Positions 16,377 to 25,569 of a stretch of DNA of 64,000 nt are shown here, in pieces; position 1 is the stretch's first letter; the number at the start of each line of letters is the position of its first letter. The notes under the pieces were generated by a model. The model was not told where the DNA came from. It made no database searches and saw nothing but the letters and a program-made list of their open reading frames with translations. The DNA is from Acinetobacter sp. ANC 4470 (lineage in GTDB: Bacteria; Pseudomonadota; Gammaproteobacteria; Pseudomonadales; Moraxellaceae), in NCBI RefSeq assembly GCF_002135335.1, contig NZ_NEGC01000003.1, forward strand, positions 248,001 through 312,000, given 5' to 3'. Position numbers and translations under genes: made by a program.

Positions 16377-16750
16377 TACTTTCTAAAAATGCAATTGTGG
16401 GTTTAGCCAGCTTCGTTCTGAATAATTACGGTCATATCAGTGAAACCATTCAACAAGGCATTGAACTGACTAAAAAGACTTATAGCAATTCAAAATTGAC
16501 CCTCGTTGCTGTCTATGACTTATTTAATGAAACAGCTAAAGCTATGCAATCAATTGAAAATGAAGGGGCTTTGAAAGGTCTTGAGAAAAAACTCGCTGTA
16601 TTTAATTTCATTGAAAAAGAATATGTCGAAACCAGAGCCGAAATCAAAGCAATTTGGGCAGGTTGGAAAACGACCGTATCATGGTTTATTGATCAGCTTA
16701 TTACCCTGCTGAACAGTGGACGAACTGTTTTAAATACTTTTGCTGGGTAA
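16364..16750 (+). CDS. Unknown protein of the lysis cluster
   Basis: 128 residues, helical. A moderately hydrophobic start and a C-terminal segment (VSWFIDQLITLLNSG) could lie on a membrane, but neither is a clear transmembrane helix. No family recognised. Position between holin-like and DUF2730-like genes suggests a lysis or packaging-adjacent accessory. Confidence 0.6.
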   Translation: MQKVILSKNAIVGLASFVLNNYGHISETIQQGIELTKKTYSNSKLTLVAVYDLFNETAKAMQSIENEGALKGLEKKLAVFNFIEKEYVETRAEIKAIWAGWKTTVSWFIDQLITLLNSGRTVLNTFAG

Positions 16751-16759
16751 GGGGGCAAT

Positions 16760-17107
16760 GTGGCGATTCAATTAGAAGCTTACCAATGGATTTTAGTTCT
16801 AATTACAGTCATTAGTACTGTGATCGGGACAGTCAAAATCCTTTGGGGACGTATCGAACTTAACCTGAATACCAACTTTAAAACGTTTCAGAACCAACTT
16901 GAAGAAGTTTCAAAACAAGCAACAAAAAGTCAGCAAGACGTTCGTGAATTAGAACGTAAGTTCTATCAGTTCCAAATTGATTTGCCACATTCCTATGTTG
17001 CTCGTGAAGATTATATTCGAGGTCAAACTATCATTGAAGCCAAGCTTGATGCTTTGGCTTCAAAAATCGAAAACGTTCAAATACGCCAAGGAATGAATCA
17101 AAAATGA
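16760..17107 (+). CDS. DUF2730-like membrane-anchored coiled-coil protein
   Basis: 115 residues from a GTG at 16760 with GGGGG upstream; the nearby ATG 16758 opens a frame that stops at once. An N-terminal membrane helix (about 9-30) is followed by a coiled coil. This layout and the position before the gp26/gp27-like genes match DUF2730 of Mu-like phages. Some such proteins are proposed spanin partners, which I cannot confirm. Confidence 0.65.
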   Translation: MAIQLEAYQWILVLITVISTVIGTVKILWGRIELNLNTNFKTFQNQLEEVSKQATKSQQDVRELERKFYQFQIDLPHSYVAREDYIRGQTIIEAKLDALASKIENVQIRQGMNQK

Positions 17108-17412
17108 CTGATCTCGTAAAAGCGCGTCGTGAAAATATGCGTTGGCTGTTACTGAATGCTTTAAATAATGCGCGTCCTTTAGGTGCGATGGATGTATTGC
17201 TTCTAACGGTTGTTCATGCCATTCATCCAGATGCAACGGCAAGAGAATTACATACGGAACTTGAGTACCTGGAAAGTAAAGACTTAATTGATATTGAACG
17301 CCAACCAACAGGACATTGGCATTCAAAATTGAATGCCTTAGGCATTGATGTAGTCGAATATACAGTGAACTGCCCTGCTGGTATTGCACGACCGACTAAG
17401 TACTGGGGGTAA
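17104..17412 (+). CDS. Winged-helix phage protein (Mu gp26-like)
   Basis: 102 residues. It reads as a winged helix: MRWLLLNALNNARPLGA, then a recognition helix ELHTELEYLESKDLIDIE and a wing. Similar short proteins sit directly before the small terminase in Mu-like phages (VpaChn25_0724-type). Possible DNA binding at packaging. ATGA overlap with the previous gene. Confidence 0.75.
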   Translation: MTDLVKARRENMRWLLLNALNNARPLGAMDVLLLTVVHAIHPDATARELHTELEYLESKDLIDIERQPTGHWHSKLNALGIDVVEYTVNCPAGIARPTKYWG

Positions 17413-17413
17413 T

Positions 17414-17962
17414 ATGGCTAAGCCTTCTGCTGTAGATAATTTAAAGTCTGAAGACAAGCACATGCTTGACCGTTGGCTTATGGATAAAGGCTTTTGCGGC
17501 TATGAAGAAATTGCAGAAAAGCTACAGTCACTGGGGTATAGCATTGGTAAATCAAGTGTGCACCGTTATGGGCAGAAACTTGAGCAAAAACTTGCAGCTG
17601 TTCAAGCCAGTACACAAGCTGCTTTGATGATTGCTGAAGCCGCACCTGATGATAGTGATATGCGAACCCAAGCTGTGCTTTCACTCATGCAAACGCAATT
17701 GTTTGACACGTTAATTAATTTGCAAGAAGCGGGTGCTGAAGGTGTAGATCCTGCCAAGCGTTTAGCATTGATTTCGAGCTGTGGTAAAGGTATTGCTTCA
17801 ATCGCACAGGCATCTGTTGGTCAAAAAAAATGGATGTTAGATGTACGTGACCGTGCTGAGAAAGCAGCTCAAGCTGTTGAAAGTATCGTTAAAAAAGGTG
17901 GTCTATCTGCTGAAGTTGCTGCTGACATTCGTGCTCAAATTTTAGGAATTGCCAAATCATGA
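17414..17962 (+). CDS. Small terminase subunit (DUF3486, Mu gp27-like)
   Basis: 182 residues from ATG 17414 (GGGGG upstream). An N-terminal helix-turn-helix (GYEEIAEKLQSLGYSIGKSSVHRY) precedes a helical oligomerisation region. In Mu-like phages DUF3486 is the packaging-site recognition subunit. It overlaps the large subunit by four bases (ATGA). Confidence 0.9.
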   Translation: MAKPSAVDNLKSEDKHMLDRWLMDKGFCGYEEIAEKLQSLGYSIGKSSVHRYGQKLEQKLAAVQASTQAALMIAEAAPDDSDMRTQAVLSLMQTQLFDTLINLQEAGAEGVDPAKRLALISSCGKGIASIAQASVGQKKWMLDVRDRAEKAAQAVESIVKKGGLSAEVAADIRAQILGIAKS

Positions 17963-19503
17963 CAGATAGCCCAATTGACCTTTTACAACCTGACTTTGAC
18001 AGTAAAATTCCCGCAGTACTACTACCTTATCAGCAAGAATGGATTGCTGATAAAAGCCCGTTAAAGATTGGGGAAAAGTCACGTCGTATTGGTTTAACTT
18101 GGGCTGAAGCCGCTGATGCAGCTTTAGAAGTTGCAAGTGATGGATCTGCTGGTGGTCAGAACTGTTATTACTTGGGCTATAACAAAGATATGACCGTCGA
18201 ATTTATTCAGGCCTGTGCTATGTGGGCACGTGCTTATAACCTCGCTGCTGCTGAAATGGAAGAAGGAATTTGGGAAGATGGTGATAAAGAAATTAAAACT
18301 TATATTATCCGCTTCCCCAATTCAGGCTTTCGTATTGAAGCCTTAACCTCTCGCCCTTCTAACTTACGTGGTCGTCAAGGCCGTGTAATTCTGGATGAAG
18401 CAGCTTTCCATGAAGATTTAGATGAGCTTTTAAAAGCAGCAATGGCATTGCTCATTTGGGGTGGTTGTGTCCGAGTCATCAGTACCCATGATGGGGAAGA
18501 TAATCCATTTAATGAGCTGATTAAAGAGATCCGAGCTGCTAAACGAAAAGGCACAATACACCGCACTACATTTAAAGAATCTGTAGATCAAGGCTTATAT
18601 AAACGTGTTTGCTTGCGTAAAGGCATTGAATATAAAACTGATGAAGAACAGGCTTGGATGGATGACGTGTACAGCTTCTATGGCGATGCTGCCGACGAAG
18701 AACTGGATGTCATTCCAAGTAAAGGTGGTGGGCGTTGGTTGTCTCAAGGTTTGTTAGAGCAACGTCAAAAAGATATTCCTGTGATTCGTTGGTCAGCACC
18801 GAAAGGCTTTGAAACGTGGACTGAAGAAGCACGTCACACTGAAATTGAATTGTTATTTAGTGATGTGATTAAGCCGTTGCTGGATTCGATTCCCAAAAAA
18901 TACCGAAGTTATTACGGACTGGACTTTGCACGTCGTTCAGATCTGTGTGTGTTCTGGCCATTGATTGAACGTCAAGACACCCGCAAGCACTGCCCTTTCG
19001 TTGTTGAACTTTCCAATATGCCCTATAAGCAACAAGAACAATTGTTTAAATTGATTGCCAAGGCATTACCAAATTTTAGTAAAGGTGCACATGATGCAAC
19101 AGGTAATGGTGGCTATTTAGCTGAAGCGATGCAATTAGAATTTGGCGATAAGATTGAAGCGATTCACTTAAGTGAAGGTTGGTATAGGGAACATACCCCA
19201 CACTTTAAAGCAGCGTTAGAAGATGGCGATATTGTGGATATACCTAAAGACAAGGACATTATAGATGACCATCGTGCCTTTGTTTTGGTTAAAGGTGTGG
19301 CACGTATTCCTGATGTGAGAACGACAGGACAAGATGGTAAAAAGCGACATGGTGACAGTGGTATTGCGCACTTACTGGCAGACTATGCCAGTAAAAACCC
19401 GACTGGTACTATTGAGTTTATAGAGTTGCCTAGTCGGGATGAGATGGAAAATCAAATGAATAATGATGAGTATGATTGGGATAATGAAGTTGGGTGTATT
19501 TAG
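17959..19503 (+). CDS. Large terminase subunit (Mu gp28-like)
   Basis: 514 residues. ATPase: a P-loop-like SRRIGLTW at 41-48 and Walker B VILDEAAF with D146/E147. Nuclease: YYGLDFARRS with D322, then GAHDATGNGG. The enzyme pumps and cuts phage DNA into proheads, taking host DNA at the ends by the headful mechanism in Mu. Late transcription from promoter 1 would reach the end of this gene, after which the cargo module begins. Confidence 0.95.
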   Translation: MTDSPIDLLQPDFDSKIPAVLLPYQQEWIADKSPLKIGEKSRRIGLTWAEAADAALEVASDGSAGGQNCYYLGYNKDMTVEFIQACAMWARAYNLAAAEMEEGIWEDGDKEIKTYIIRFPNSGFRIEALTSRPSNLRGRQGRVILDEAAFHEDLDELLKAAMALLIWGGCVRVISTHDGEDNPFNELIKEIRAAKRKGTIHRTTFKESVDQGLYKRVCLRKGIEYKTDEEQAWMDDVYSFYGDAADEELDVIPSKGGGRWLSQGLLEQRQKDIPVIRWSAPKGFETWTEEARHTEIELLFSDVIKPLLDSIPKKYRSYYGLDFARRSDLCVFWPLIERQDTRKHCPFVVELSNMPYKQQEQLFKLIAKALPNFSKGAHDATGNGGYLAEAMQLEFGDKIEAIHLSEGWYREHTPHFKAALEDGDIVDIPKDKDIIDDHRAFVLVKGVARIPDVRTTGQDGKKRHGDSGIAHLLADYASKNPTGTIEFIELPSRDEMENQMNNDEYDWDNEVGCI

Positions 19504-19559
19504 TTTTATAACGACATAAAACGACGCAGCTAATATTTATTTGGTCAATGCCCTTATTT

Positions 19560-19580
19560 TTAACTTTATAATATGCTTCA
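19560..19580 (+). promoter_or_regulatory. Possible own promoter of the cargo module
   Basis: A perfect TATAAT lies in the AT-rich gap before the first cargo gene (within ACTTTATAATATGC). A matching -35 is weak: TTGGTC is 20 bases upstream. A sigma70 promoter here would express the module in the lysogen. Confidence 0.4.
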
Positions 19581-19626
19581 ATCCATCTAATAATTTTAAA
19601 ATTTAATTAGTTAGGGGATAATAAAT

Positions 19627-20649
19627 ATGTCTTGTGAGATCACAGCTTTTATCGTTCATAAAATGGTTCCAGCACAGCAACCACGACTTATAGCTGAGTT
19701 TGGTCCTAGTGTTTTAGCTCATAATGCTTCTATACAAAGCTTGATGGATACATTAAATCAGCGCTATATTTCACAGGGTGGTCGAACTTTTGGACAATTT
19801 TCACCAAATCAAACTAATTATCCAATTTCTCGCCATCTAGATGAAAAAGATATTTTAAATAATCCAACAAATTTCTACGATTTATCAAATGAAATTTTAA
19901 GTCATTTGGTTTCTAAAGCATCAGCAACTTCTGCAACAGGAGGTTGGGTTTTAATGTGTCTTTATAAACATAATGCTGAAAAAGTTTTAGCAGTAGCAGT
20001 TGTTAATGAAACAACTGGTGCTTCAATTGATGAAACTTTTCAAGTCCAACCTAGTATTTATATTGACTTAACAAAGTTACGGCATGCTGGTCGTATCAAT
20101 TTAACAAAATGGAAAAGTGCTCAAAAGGGATATGTAAATTTTATCAAAGCAGGAAGAGAATCAACTTATTTCAAAGAGTTTTTAGGTTGTGATACCACAA
20201 ATTCTAATGTGGATGAAAGTAATAAGCTTATTATTGCAATTCGTGCTTATTGTGATGCAAAAGATTTTGATTATATACAACGAAAAAATATTACAGATTT
20301 GGCTCATGATTGGTTAAAAACGGCTTCCAAAACAAAACGTCCTATTCTTTTAGCACATTTAGCCAACCATATAGCTCCAGAGGAGGCAGAGGAATTAACC
20401 ATATTTTTAACATCTGATGAATATGCGATTAATGATGATTTTATTCCTGACATGCGTAGTCTGAAACAATTAGTTGAGTTGCATACTAAGGATAATCATT
20501 GGGATATTAAATTGAGTAATGATGCGTTCGAGCATGGTGCAATATATAATATAGAGACTAAATTATTAACATTGCCTGTTAATAATGTTGAAGACCAAGA
20601 AATGTTTGCTCGACATGTACAAGGTTTAGAGGATGATGACACAAATTAG
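19627..20649 (+). CDS. NdpA/YejK-type 37-kDa nucleoid-associated protein
   Basis: 340 residues. The layout follows E. coli YejK (NdpA): N-terminal ILHQ-like start, a YISQGGRTFGQFS segment, GGWVLMCLYK, then YIDLTKLRHAGRINLTKW and FLGCD. These align in order with YejK landmarks (AYGLFS, GGFVLFCHY, YLDINH...RIDLTEW, FLGA). NdpA proteins associate with the nucleoid; their molecular role is poorly known. It lies between terminase and portal, where Mu has nothing, with its own AT-rich leader and AGGGGAT ribosome binding site. It is an accessory (moron) gene, perhaps anti-phage or host-control. Confidence 0.75.
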   Translation: MSCEITAFIVHKMVPAQQPRLIAEFGPSVLAHNASIQSLMDTLNQRYISQGGRTFGQFSPNQTNYPISRHLDEKDILNNPTNFYDLSNEILSHLVSKASATSATGGWVLMCLYKHNAEKVLAVAVVNETTGASIDETFQVQPSIYIDLTKLRHAGRINLTKWKSAQKGYVNFIKAGRESTYFKEFLGCDTTNSNVDESNKLIIAIRAYCDAKDFDYIQRKNITDLAHDWLKTASKTKRPILLAHLANHIAPEEAEELTIFLTSDEYAINDDFIPDMRSLKQLVELHTKDNHWDIKLSNDAFEHGAIYNIETKLLTLPVNNVEDQEMFARHVQGLEDDDTN

Positions 20650-21832
20650 TCGAGAGCAATTAATTGAGCTTTTTAGAAAAGCTCAATTTACTGACAGTCA
20701 ATATTCACAAGGTCACATTACTGTTGACTCGCCAAGTCTCGTCCAAAATTTAACACTTGCATTTAACGATTCTAATTCAGGATGGCATGCAACTTCTTTA
20801 CCACCTGTAATAATTAATCAAACTTATAATTTTCACTACAATGGCGCGCTTCCTAGCAGATTTGGACATGTTTTTAAAGGTGTAGAGGGGCTTTTTAGAA
20901 ACAACTACTTTAGAGGTAGTAGTGGAAAGAAATTTTATATTATTGAGTTGAAGTTTGATAATAATGATTTAAACAAACCTGACATAATTAAAAAGTATGA
21001 AAAATTACTCTCTTTTATCAAACTATTGAAAGATGCTGCTATTTTTTCAGATAGTTCTATTTCAAAAATGTTGTTTTTAAATGATACAGATAATATAGAA
21101 ATAGAGCCTATTTATACTAAAACTGATTTAGATCATTTAAAAGAAGCAGCAGTTGATAAAATTATCCAATTTATTGAAGATAATACTCATTCAAAACAAA
21201 AATTTGCTATTTTAAGTAAAGCAATTATTGCTGAGTGCAAAAATGAAACATTTGATAAACGATTTACTGTATTACTCTCTAAGTTAGATGATATTTATAA
21301 TACTCTAGAACACGATTATGCTGTTTTTGCGTCGAGTTTTTCATATGAAAAACTACGAAATGAGATTGAAAATGCAAAGTTAGAAGAACAAGTTAAAATT
21401 CATAAAGTGATTACCGATATTCAGAATCAGATTTTGGGTATACCTGTTGCAACTGTGATTGTTGCAACTCAATTCAAAACGCAAAAAAGTGCCCAGTTTG
21501 ATTATGTATACCAATTTGCAGTGAATACAGGTATCACAATAGGCGTATGTATCTTTACCATTATTATGGGATATCTTGTCTATAATCAAATTCAATCTCT
21601 AACAGGAATAAAAAGAGAAATTGAAAGGAAGGATCAGCGCTTTAAGTTTGAAAGCCCTATTGTTTATAAAAATATTCAAGTAAGTACTAAGAAAGATCCA
21701 TTTCAAGATCTATTTGATAGACTTAAAACTCAAAATTTTATTTTGTGGGTTATTGTTTTAGTATGTGTTATTGCCTGCATAGCGACTATTAGTATTTATG
21801 CGAATATCACAGTGAATCCCTACTCTAGCTAA
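20633..21832 (+). CDS. Accessory protein with two C-terminal membrane helices, partner of the NdpA-like gene
   Basis: 399 residues. About 285 residues are soluble, mixed then helical with coiled-coil character at ~165-265. Two hydrophobic helices follow at ~298-320 and ~367-391, with a ~45-residue charged loop between. No family recognised. The start overlaps the NdpA-like gene by 17 nt (GAGG just upstream; ATG 20636 is an alternative), so the two are co-expressed. Soluble-sensor plus membrane-effector pairs are common in abortive-infection or exclusion systems; that role is my inference. Confidence 0.65.
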   Translation: MMTQISREQLIELFRKAQFTDSQYSQGHITVDSPSLVQNLTLAFNDSNSGWHATSLPPVIINQTYNFHYNGALPSRFGHVFKGVEGLFRNNYFRGSSGKKFYIIELKFDNNDLNKPDIIKKYEKLLSFIKLLKDAAIFSDSSISKMLFLNDTDNIEIEPIYTKTDLDHLKEAAVDKIIQFIEDNTHSKQKFAILSKAIIAECKNETFDKRFTVLLSKLDDIYNTLEHDYAVFASSFSYEKLRNEIENAKLEEQVKIHKVITDIQNQILGIPVATVIVATQFKTQKSAQFDYVYQFAVNTGITIGVCIFTIIMGYLVYNQIQSLTGIKREIERKDQRFKFESPIVYKNIQVSTKKDPFQDLFDRLKTQNFILWVIVLVCVIACIATISIYANITVNPYSS

Positions 21833-21838
21833 GATTTA

Positions 21839-21881
21839 GGAATTACTTCCACGCCTAAACTATACAACTCTGATTCAAACT
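21839..21881 (+). promoter_or_regulatory. Putative Mor-dependent late promoter 2
   Basis: Dyad GGAATTACTTCC at 21839-21850; -10-like CAAACT at 21876-21881, 37 nt after the dyad start. It begins seven bases after the cargo module and restarts late transcription for the head genes; ATG of the portal is 62 nt after the dyad. The expected start site (~21888) falls inside the following hairpin. Confidence 0.75.
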
Positions 21882-21909
21882 AAGCACAATCCTATATTGT
21901 GCTTTTTTT
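21882..21909 (+). terminator. Terminator overlapping late promoter 2
   Basis: AAGCACAAT pairs with ATTGTGCTT around CCTAT, followed by a T-run reaching almost to the portal ATG. It should stop cargo-module transcripts. RNA starting near 21888 lacks most of the left arm and would escape. Confidence 0.8.
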
Positions 21910-21912
21910 ATT

Positions 21913-23478
21913 ATGGCTAAAAAAGATAAGACCCAGAAACAAGCGTTAGAAACTCCTCAAACTTCTGACATCACCTATCTTACAAACCAGTGGCAAGAAC
22001 ACCCAGTTGTGGGTTTAACGCCAGCACGCTTACATCGGTTACTGACTGGAGCAGAGCAAGGCAGCTTGCAAGCCATGGCTGATTTATTTGCTGACATGGA
22101 AGAACGTGACGGGCATATTTTTTCAGAAATGTTCCGACGTAAGAAAGGTGTTAATAGTTTGCCCTGGGGAGTGAACCCACCGAAAAATGCATCTGAACAA
22201 GAAAAGAAAATAGCTGAACAAGTTTATGAATGGATTGATGACATTGAAGACTTTGAAATGATGCTCTTTGATGCCATGGATGCAGTGGGTCATGGTTATA
22301 GCTGTCAAGAAATTAAATGGCATCAATTGGGGAATTTATGGCTGCCGAAAAGTTTTGAACATCAATTAGCGCGTAACTTCATGACTCCAGTCAACCAGCC
22401 CAATGAGTTGCGATTAAATGATGGTTCAATGGATGGTGCTGAGTTTTGGGACTTTGGCTGGTTTATTCACCGTCATAAAGCCAAGTCTGGATATATAGCC
22501 CGTTCTGGTTTGCATCGTGTTTTAGCATGGCCTTTCTTGTTTAAAAATTATGGCATCCGTGATGTCATGGAATTTCTTGAAATTTATGGACTACCCATCA
22601 AACTTGGTAAATACCCTGAAGGTGCAACCGATCAAGAAAAAATGACCTTATTACGAGCAGTCATGAGTATTGGTCGTAATGCTGGCGGTGTTATTCCAAA
22701 AGGCATGAGTATTGATTTTGAAAGCGCTGCCAATGGTGATACTGATAACCACATGGCACTGATTAAATGGTGTGAAGGGACTCAGTCGAAAGTCATTGTG
22801 GGTGGCACATTGCTTAGTCAAGCAGATGGTAAAACCAGTACCAATGCACAAAGTAAAACCCATGAAAATCAGTTTGATGTATTGGTTGAATCGGATGCAA
22901 AACAGCTAGCACGTTCAATCAATGACAGCTTAGTCAGCCACATGATACGACTAAACTATCCGAATATTACTGAAGACCGTTATCCAAAATTCTGCTTTGA
23001 TACCAGTGATACAGAAGACCTTCAAACCTTCAGTGAGGCATTACCCAGTCTGGTTGACCTTGGATTTAAAATTCCATTGGAGTGGGCACAAAAACGTGCT
23101 GGTATTCCAATGCCTACGGATGATCAAGAGACGGTACTCGCTCGCACTCAGCAAACACCTATTCTTGCTGCAAATACATATCAGCCCCAAATTCTAACGC
23201 ATCGTTTAGCAGCAAATCAGGCTCAGATTCCCTTGGAAGATCAAGCTATACAATTGCTATTAAACGAGCAAGTCAAACAAAGCCAAGCTATATCTGAAGA
23301 GTGGCTGACGGATTTAGTAAAAAAATTGCAAGCAGGTCAAAATGAAGATGAAGTACTTCAGCTACTGTCGGATCTGCACCCACATGATGAAGAGCCTGCT
23401 TTGCAAGAAAAGCTAACTCAGTTAATTTTTGCTTGTGAAATGCTGGGACGTTTAAGTGTTGAAGCGGAGGTTGAATAA
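21913..23478 (+). CDS. Portal protein (DUF935, Mu gp29-like)
   Basis: 521 residues with the DUF935 pattern: LTPARLHRLLTGAEQG, then DMEERDGHIFSEMFRRKKGV near the N-terminus. It forms the dodecameric head vertex through which DNA enters. The ATG directly follows a terminator T-run and lacks a clear ribosome binding site. Its TAA shares a base with the next ATG. Confidence 0.93.
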   Translation: MAKKDKTQKQALETPQTSDITYLTNQWQEHPVVGLTPARLHRLLTGAEQGSLQAMADLFADMEERDGHIFSEMFRRKKGVNSLPWGVNPPKNASEQEKKIAEQVYEWIDDIEDFEMMLFDAMDAVGHGYSCQEIKWHQLGNLWLPKSFEHQLARNFMTPVNQPNELRLNDGSMDGAEFWDFGWFIHRHKAKSGYIARSGLHRVLAWPFLFKNYGIRDVMEFLEIYGLPIKLGKYPEGATDQEKMTLLRAVMSIGRNAGGVIPKGMSIDFESAANGDTDNHMALIKWCEGTQSKVIVGGTLLSQADGKTSTNAQSKTHENQFDVLVESDAKQLARSINDSLVSHMIRLNYPNITEDRYPKFCFDTSDTEDLQTFSEALPSLVDLGFKIPLEWAQKRAGIPMPTDDQETVLARTQQTPILAANTYQPQILTHRLAANQAQIPLEDQAIQLLLNEQVKQSQAISEEWLTDLVKKLQAGQNEDEVLQLLSDLHPHDEEPALQEKLTQLIFACEMLGRLSVEAEVE

Positions 23479-24800
23479 TGCCAACCCCTCACCGTCCTGA
23501 ACTGAATGCCCTTTTCAAGCAACCGCCCAAAGATGCGATTGATTACCTTAAAAACAAAGGTTTTAAGATTGGCTGGGACTGGCATCAAACTTTAGATGAT
23601 GCACATAGTCGCGCATTTACTGTTGCTAAAGTTGCAAAGATGGATGTCCTGCAAGACATTCGAAAGTCATTGATTACAGCGTTAGAACAAGGTCAAAGCT
23701 TAGAAAAATGGCAAGCTGAGATTACTCCAATCCTGCAAGAAAAAGGTTGGTGGGGTAAAAAAACTGTAGTCAATCCTGCTGGACATGAACAAGAAGTGCA
23801 GCTTGGAAGTCCAAGACGTTTACGCACCATCTATGACACCAATATGAAAAGTGCATTTTCGGCTGGTCGATATAAAACAATGCTTGAATCCACTGAAACA
23901 CGCCCGTATTGGGAATATCGGCATGTCACAATGGTGAACTACCGAGTAGATCATAAAGCATGGAATGGACGTATTTTACGAGCAGATGATCCCTTTTGGT
24001 CAATCGCCTACCCACCTTCAAAGTTTGGATGCAACTGTCGTGTTATTGCCAGATCTGCGAGAGAAGTAGAAGGAAAAGAGATTTTAAGTAGCGAAGGTTA
24101 TCAAACACAATTCAGCGAAAAAATTGGCGTGGATAGTTTTACTGGTGCAGATGTTTACAGTACACGGCAGCGATTTGATATACCCAGTCAAGATGGTAGT
24201 ACGCTTACTTTTAGTCCAGCAGCTGGCTTTAATAACTCACCTGCTACCAGTTACGCAATGGATCAAATTCTTGCATCCCGTGCTACAAAATATATGGGCA
24301 ATGAAGAAGGCTTGAAACAAGTTCAGCAAATCATCACTGCACCAGTACGGCAAAAGGCTCATCATGCTTTTATCGAAAACACCCTGAGTTTTGGAAAGAC
24401 TCAGAATAAAACCAGCACTGTTGGTGTGTTCCAAACACCTGAGATTGCTTTTATAAAAATGAAAGCTCAACAGATTGATAGTCCAATCATCACAATAAGT
24501 GATCATTTACTTGTAGGGAAAAAGGCAGTACGACATGCGGATGCTGGTGATGCACTCAGCATTGCTGAATGGCAAGAGTTACCCTTACTTATGCTTCAAC
24601 CCAAATATGTTTTATATGATGTTAAAAATGAAAGTGTTTTATATCTGCTAGAGAGTTTGGACAAAGAAGATGAAAAGCTGATTAAGCTTTCATTACGCTC
24701 AAAAAATGGCGTAATTGAAATTGTCAGTGTTTTTAAAATATTCGATGCTGCAATCGCGGATGGATTAAAAGCAGCTCATTATGAATTGATTAGAGAGTGA
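23478..24800 (+). CDS. Minor head protein F with C-terminal PBECR-like nuclease domain
   Basis: 440 residues. The N-terminal ~200 are the Mu F-like head morphogenesis domain (TIYDTNMKSAFSAGRY, then HKAWNGRIL and PPSKFGCNCRV). After a linker, residues ~300-440 look like a PBECR-type domain (phage Barnase-EndoU-ColicinE5/D-RelE fold): H-x3-E-W-x-LP-x-L-L-x2-P-x-Y-V-L-Y-D, then LYLLE. Such domains are predicted RNases carried in the head, perhaps injected with DNA. F assignment is firm; the nuclease is tentative. Confidence 0.85.
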   Translation: MPTPHRPELNALFKQPPKDAIDYLKNKGFKIGWDWHQTLDDAHSRAFTVAKVAKMDVLQDIRKSLITALEQGQSLEKWQAEITPILQEKGWWGKKTVVNPAGHEQEVQLGSPRRLRTIYDTNMKSAFSAGRYKTMLESTETRPYWEYRHVTMVNYRVDHKAWNGRILRADDPFWSIAYPPSKFGCNCRVIARSAREVEGKEILSSEGYQTQFSEKIGVDSFTGADVYSTRQRFDIPSQDGSTLTFSPAAGFNNSPATSYAMDQILASRATKYMGNEEGLKQVQQIITAPVRQKAHHAFIENTLSFGKTQNKTSTVGVFQTPEIAFIKMKAQQIDSPIITISDHLLVGKKAVRHADAGDALSIAEWQELPLLMLQPKYVLYDVKNESVLYLLESLDKEDEKLIKLSLRSKNGVIEIVSVFKIFDAAIADGLKAAHYELIRE

Positions 24801-24887
24801 GATGGCGGCTGACTTGCACAGCATAATACTGAATTAACCGTAACCTTTCTATTAGGAAACTACCATCTCATAAGGCCAGTATAAAAG

Positions 24888-25364
24888 ATGAGTACCATAC
24901 AAATCAATAATGATGAACTTATACGTCAACTTGAAAAAGTTGCACAAAGATTAAGCCATCCCAAAGATTTAACCTCTGCTATAGCTTTGACTTTACTGTC
25001 TACGACAGAAGACAACTTTGATGCTCAAGGTCGCCCAGCTTGGGCAGGGTTAAGTCCAGTGACTGAAGCGCGACGCAAGCCAGGGAAAATATTATCTCAG
25101 TCAGGTCAGCTTAGAAATAGTATTCAACCTGACTCTAATAATGATGAAGCCAGTATCAGTACATCAGATCCTAAAGCAGCAACGCATCAGTTTGGCGTTA
25201 AGCAAGGTCAATATGGACGTAGTCGTCGTGGAGGTCCACTTCCTTGGGGAAATATCCCTGCTCGCGGTTTTATGCCAATGGATGAAAACGGTAATTTGCA
25301 GCTTGAAGCACAGAATGCAATTTATGATGATGTTGATTATTTTTATGAAAAGTTATTCGATTAG
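24888..25364 (+). CDS. Virion morphogenesis protein (Mu G-like)
   Basis: 158 residues matching phage virion morphogenesis proteins: DFAQGRPAWAGLSP-like segment (DNFDAQGRPAWAGLS), then a Gly/Arg-rich stretch and IPARGFMPMDENG. In Mu, G takes part in head-tail joining or tail completion. It sits 87 nt after F without its own late-promoter dyad, so it is read from promoter 2. Confidence 0.9.
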   Translation: MSTIQINNDELIRQLEKVAQRLSHPKDLTSAIALTLLSTTEDNFDAQGRPAWAGLSPVTEARRKPGKILSQSGQLRNSIQPDSNNDEASISTSDPKAATHQFGVKQGQYGRSRRGGPLPWGNIPARGFMPMDENGNLQLEAQNAIYDDVDYFYEKLFD

Positions 25365-25498
25365 ATGAATCAATAGCGTTAGATAGCCGTTAGATTTCTA
25401 CTGTGACATTTAAAAAAAGCTTCATGATGAATCTGTTGTCTTTGCTTTAAGTTTGGCTTAGAACGCAAAACAAAAAGAAATCGCTATTTCAAAAATAA

Positions 25499-25541
25499 GG
25501 AACGTCTTCCAACCCCAAATACCCTTCCATTTTTTCATACT
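25499..25541 (+). promoter_or_regulatory. Putative Mor-dependent late promoter 3
   Basis: Dyad GGAACGTCTTCC at 25499-25510; -10-like CATACT at 25536-25541, 37 nt after the dyad start. ATG of the protease is 59 nt after the dyad. The rest of this 205-bp gap (25365-25569) shows no gene. Confidence 0.75.
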
Positions 25542-25569
25542 TAAGCTTCTTAAAACCTGAAGCAGAAGT

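Noticed and set aside
24801..24887. Possible sixth late promoter before the G-like gene (GGAAACTACCAT)
   Set aside because: The second half-site is missing, and it lies only 22-23 nt from the ATG, unlike the five others.
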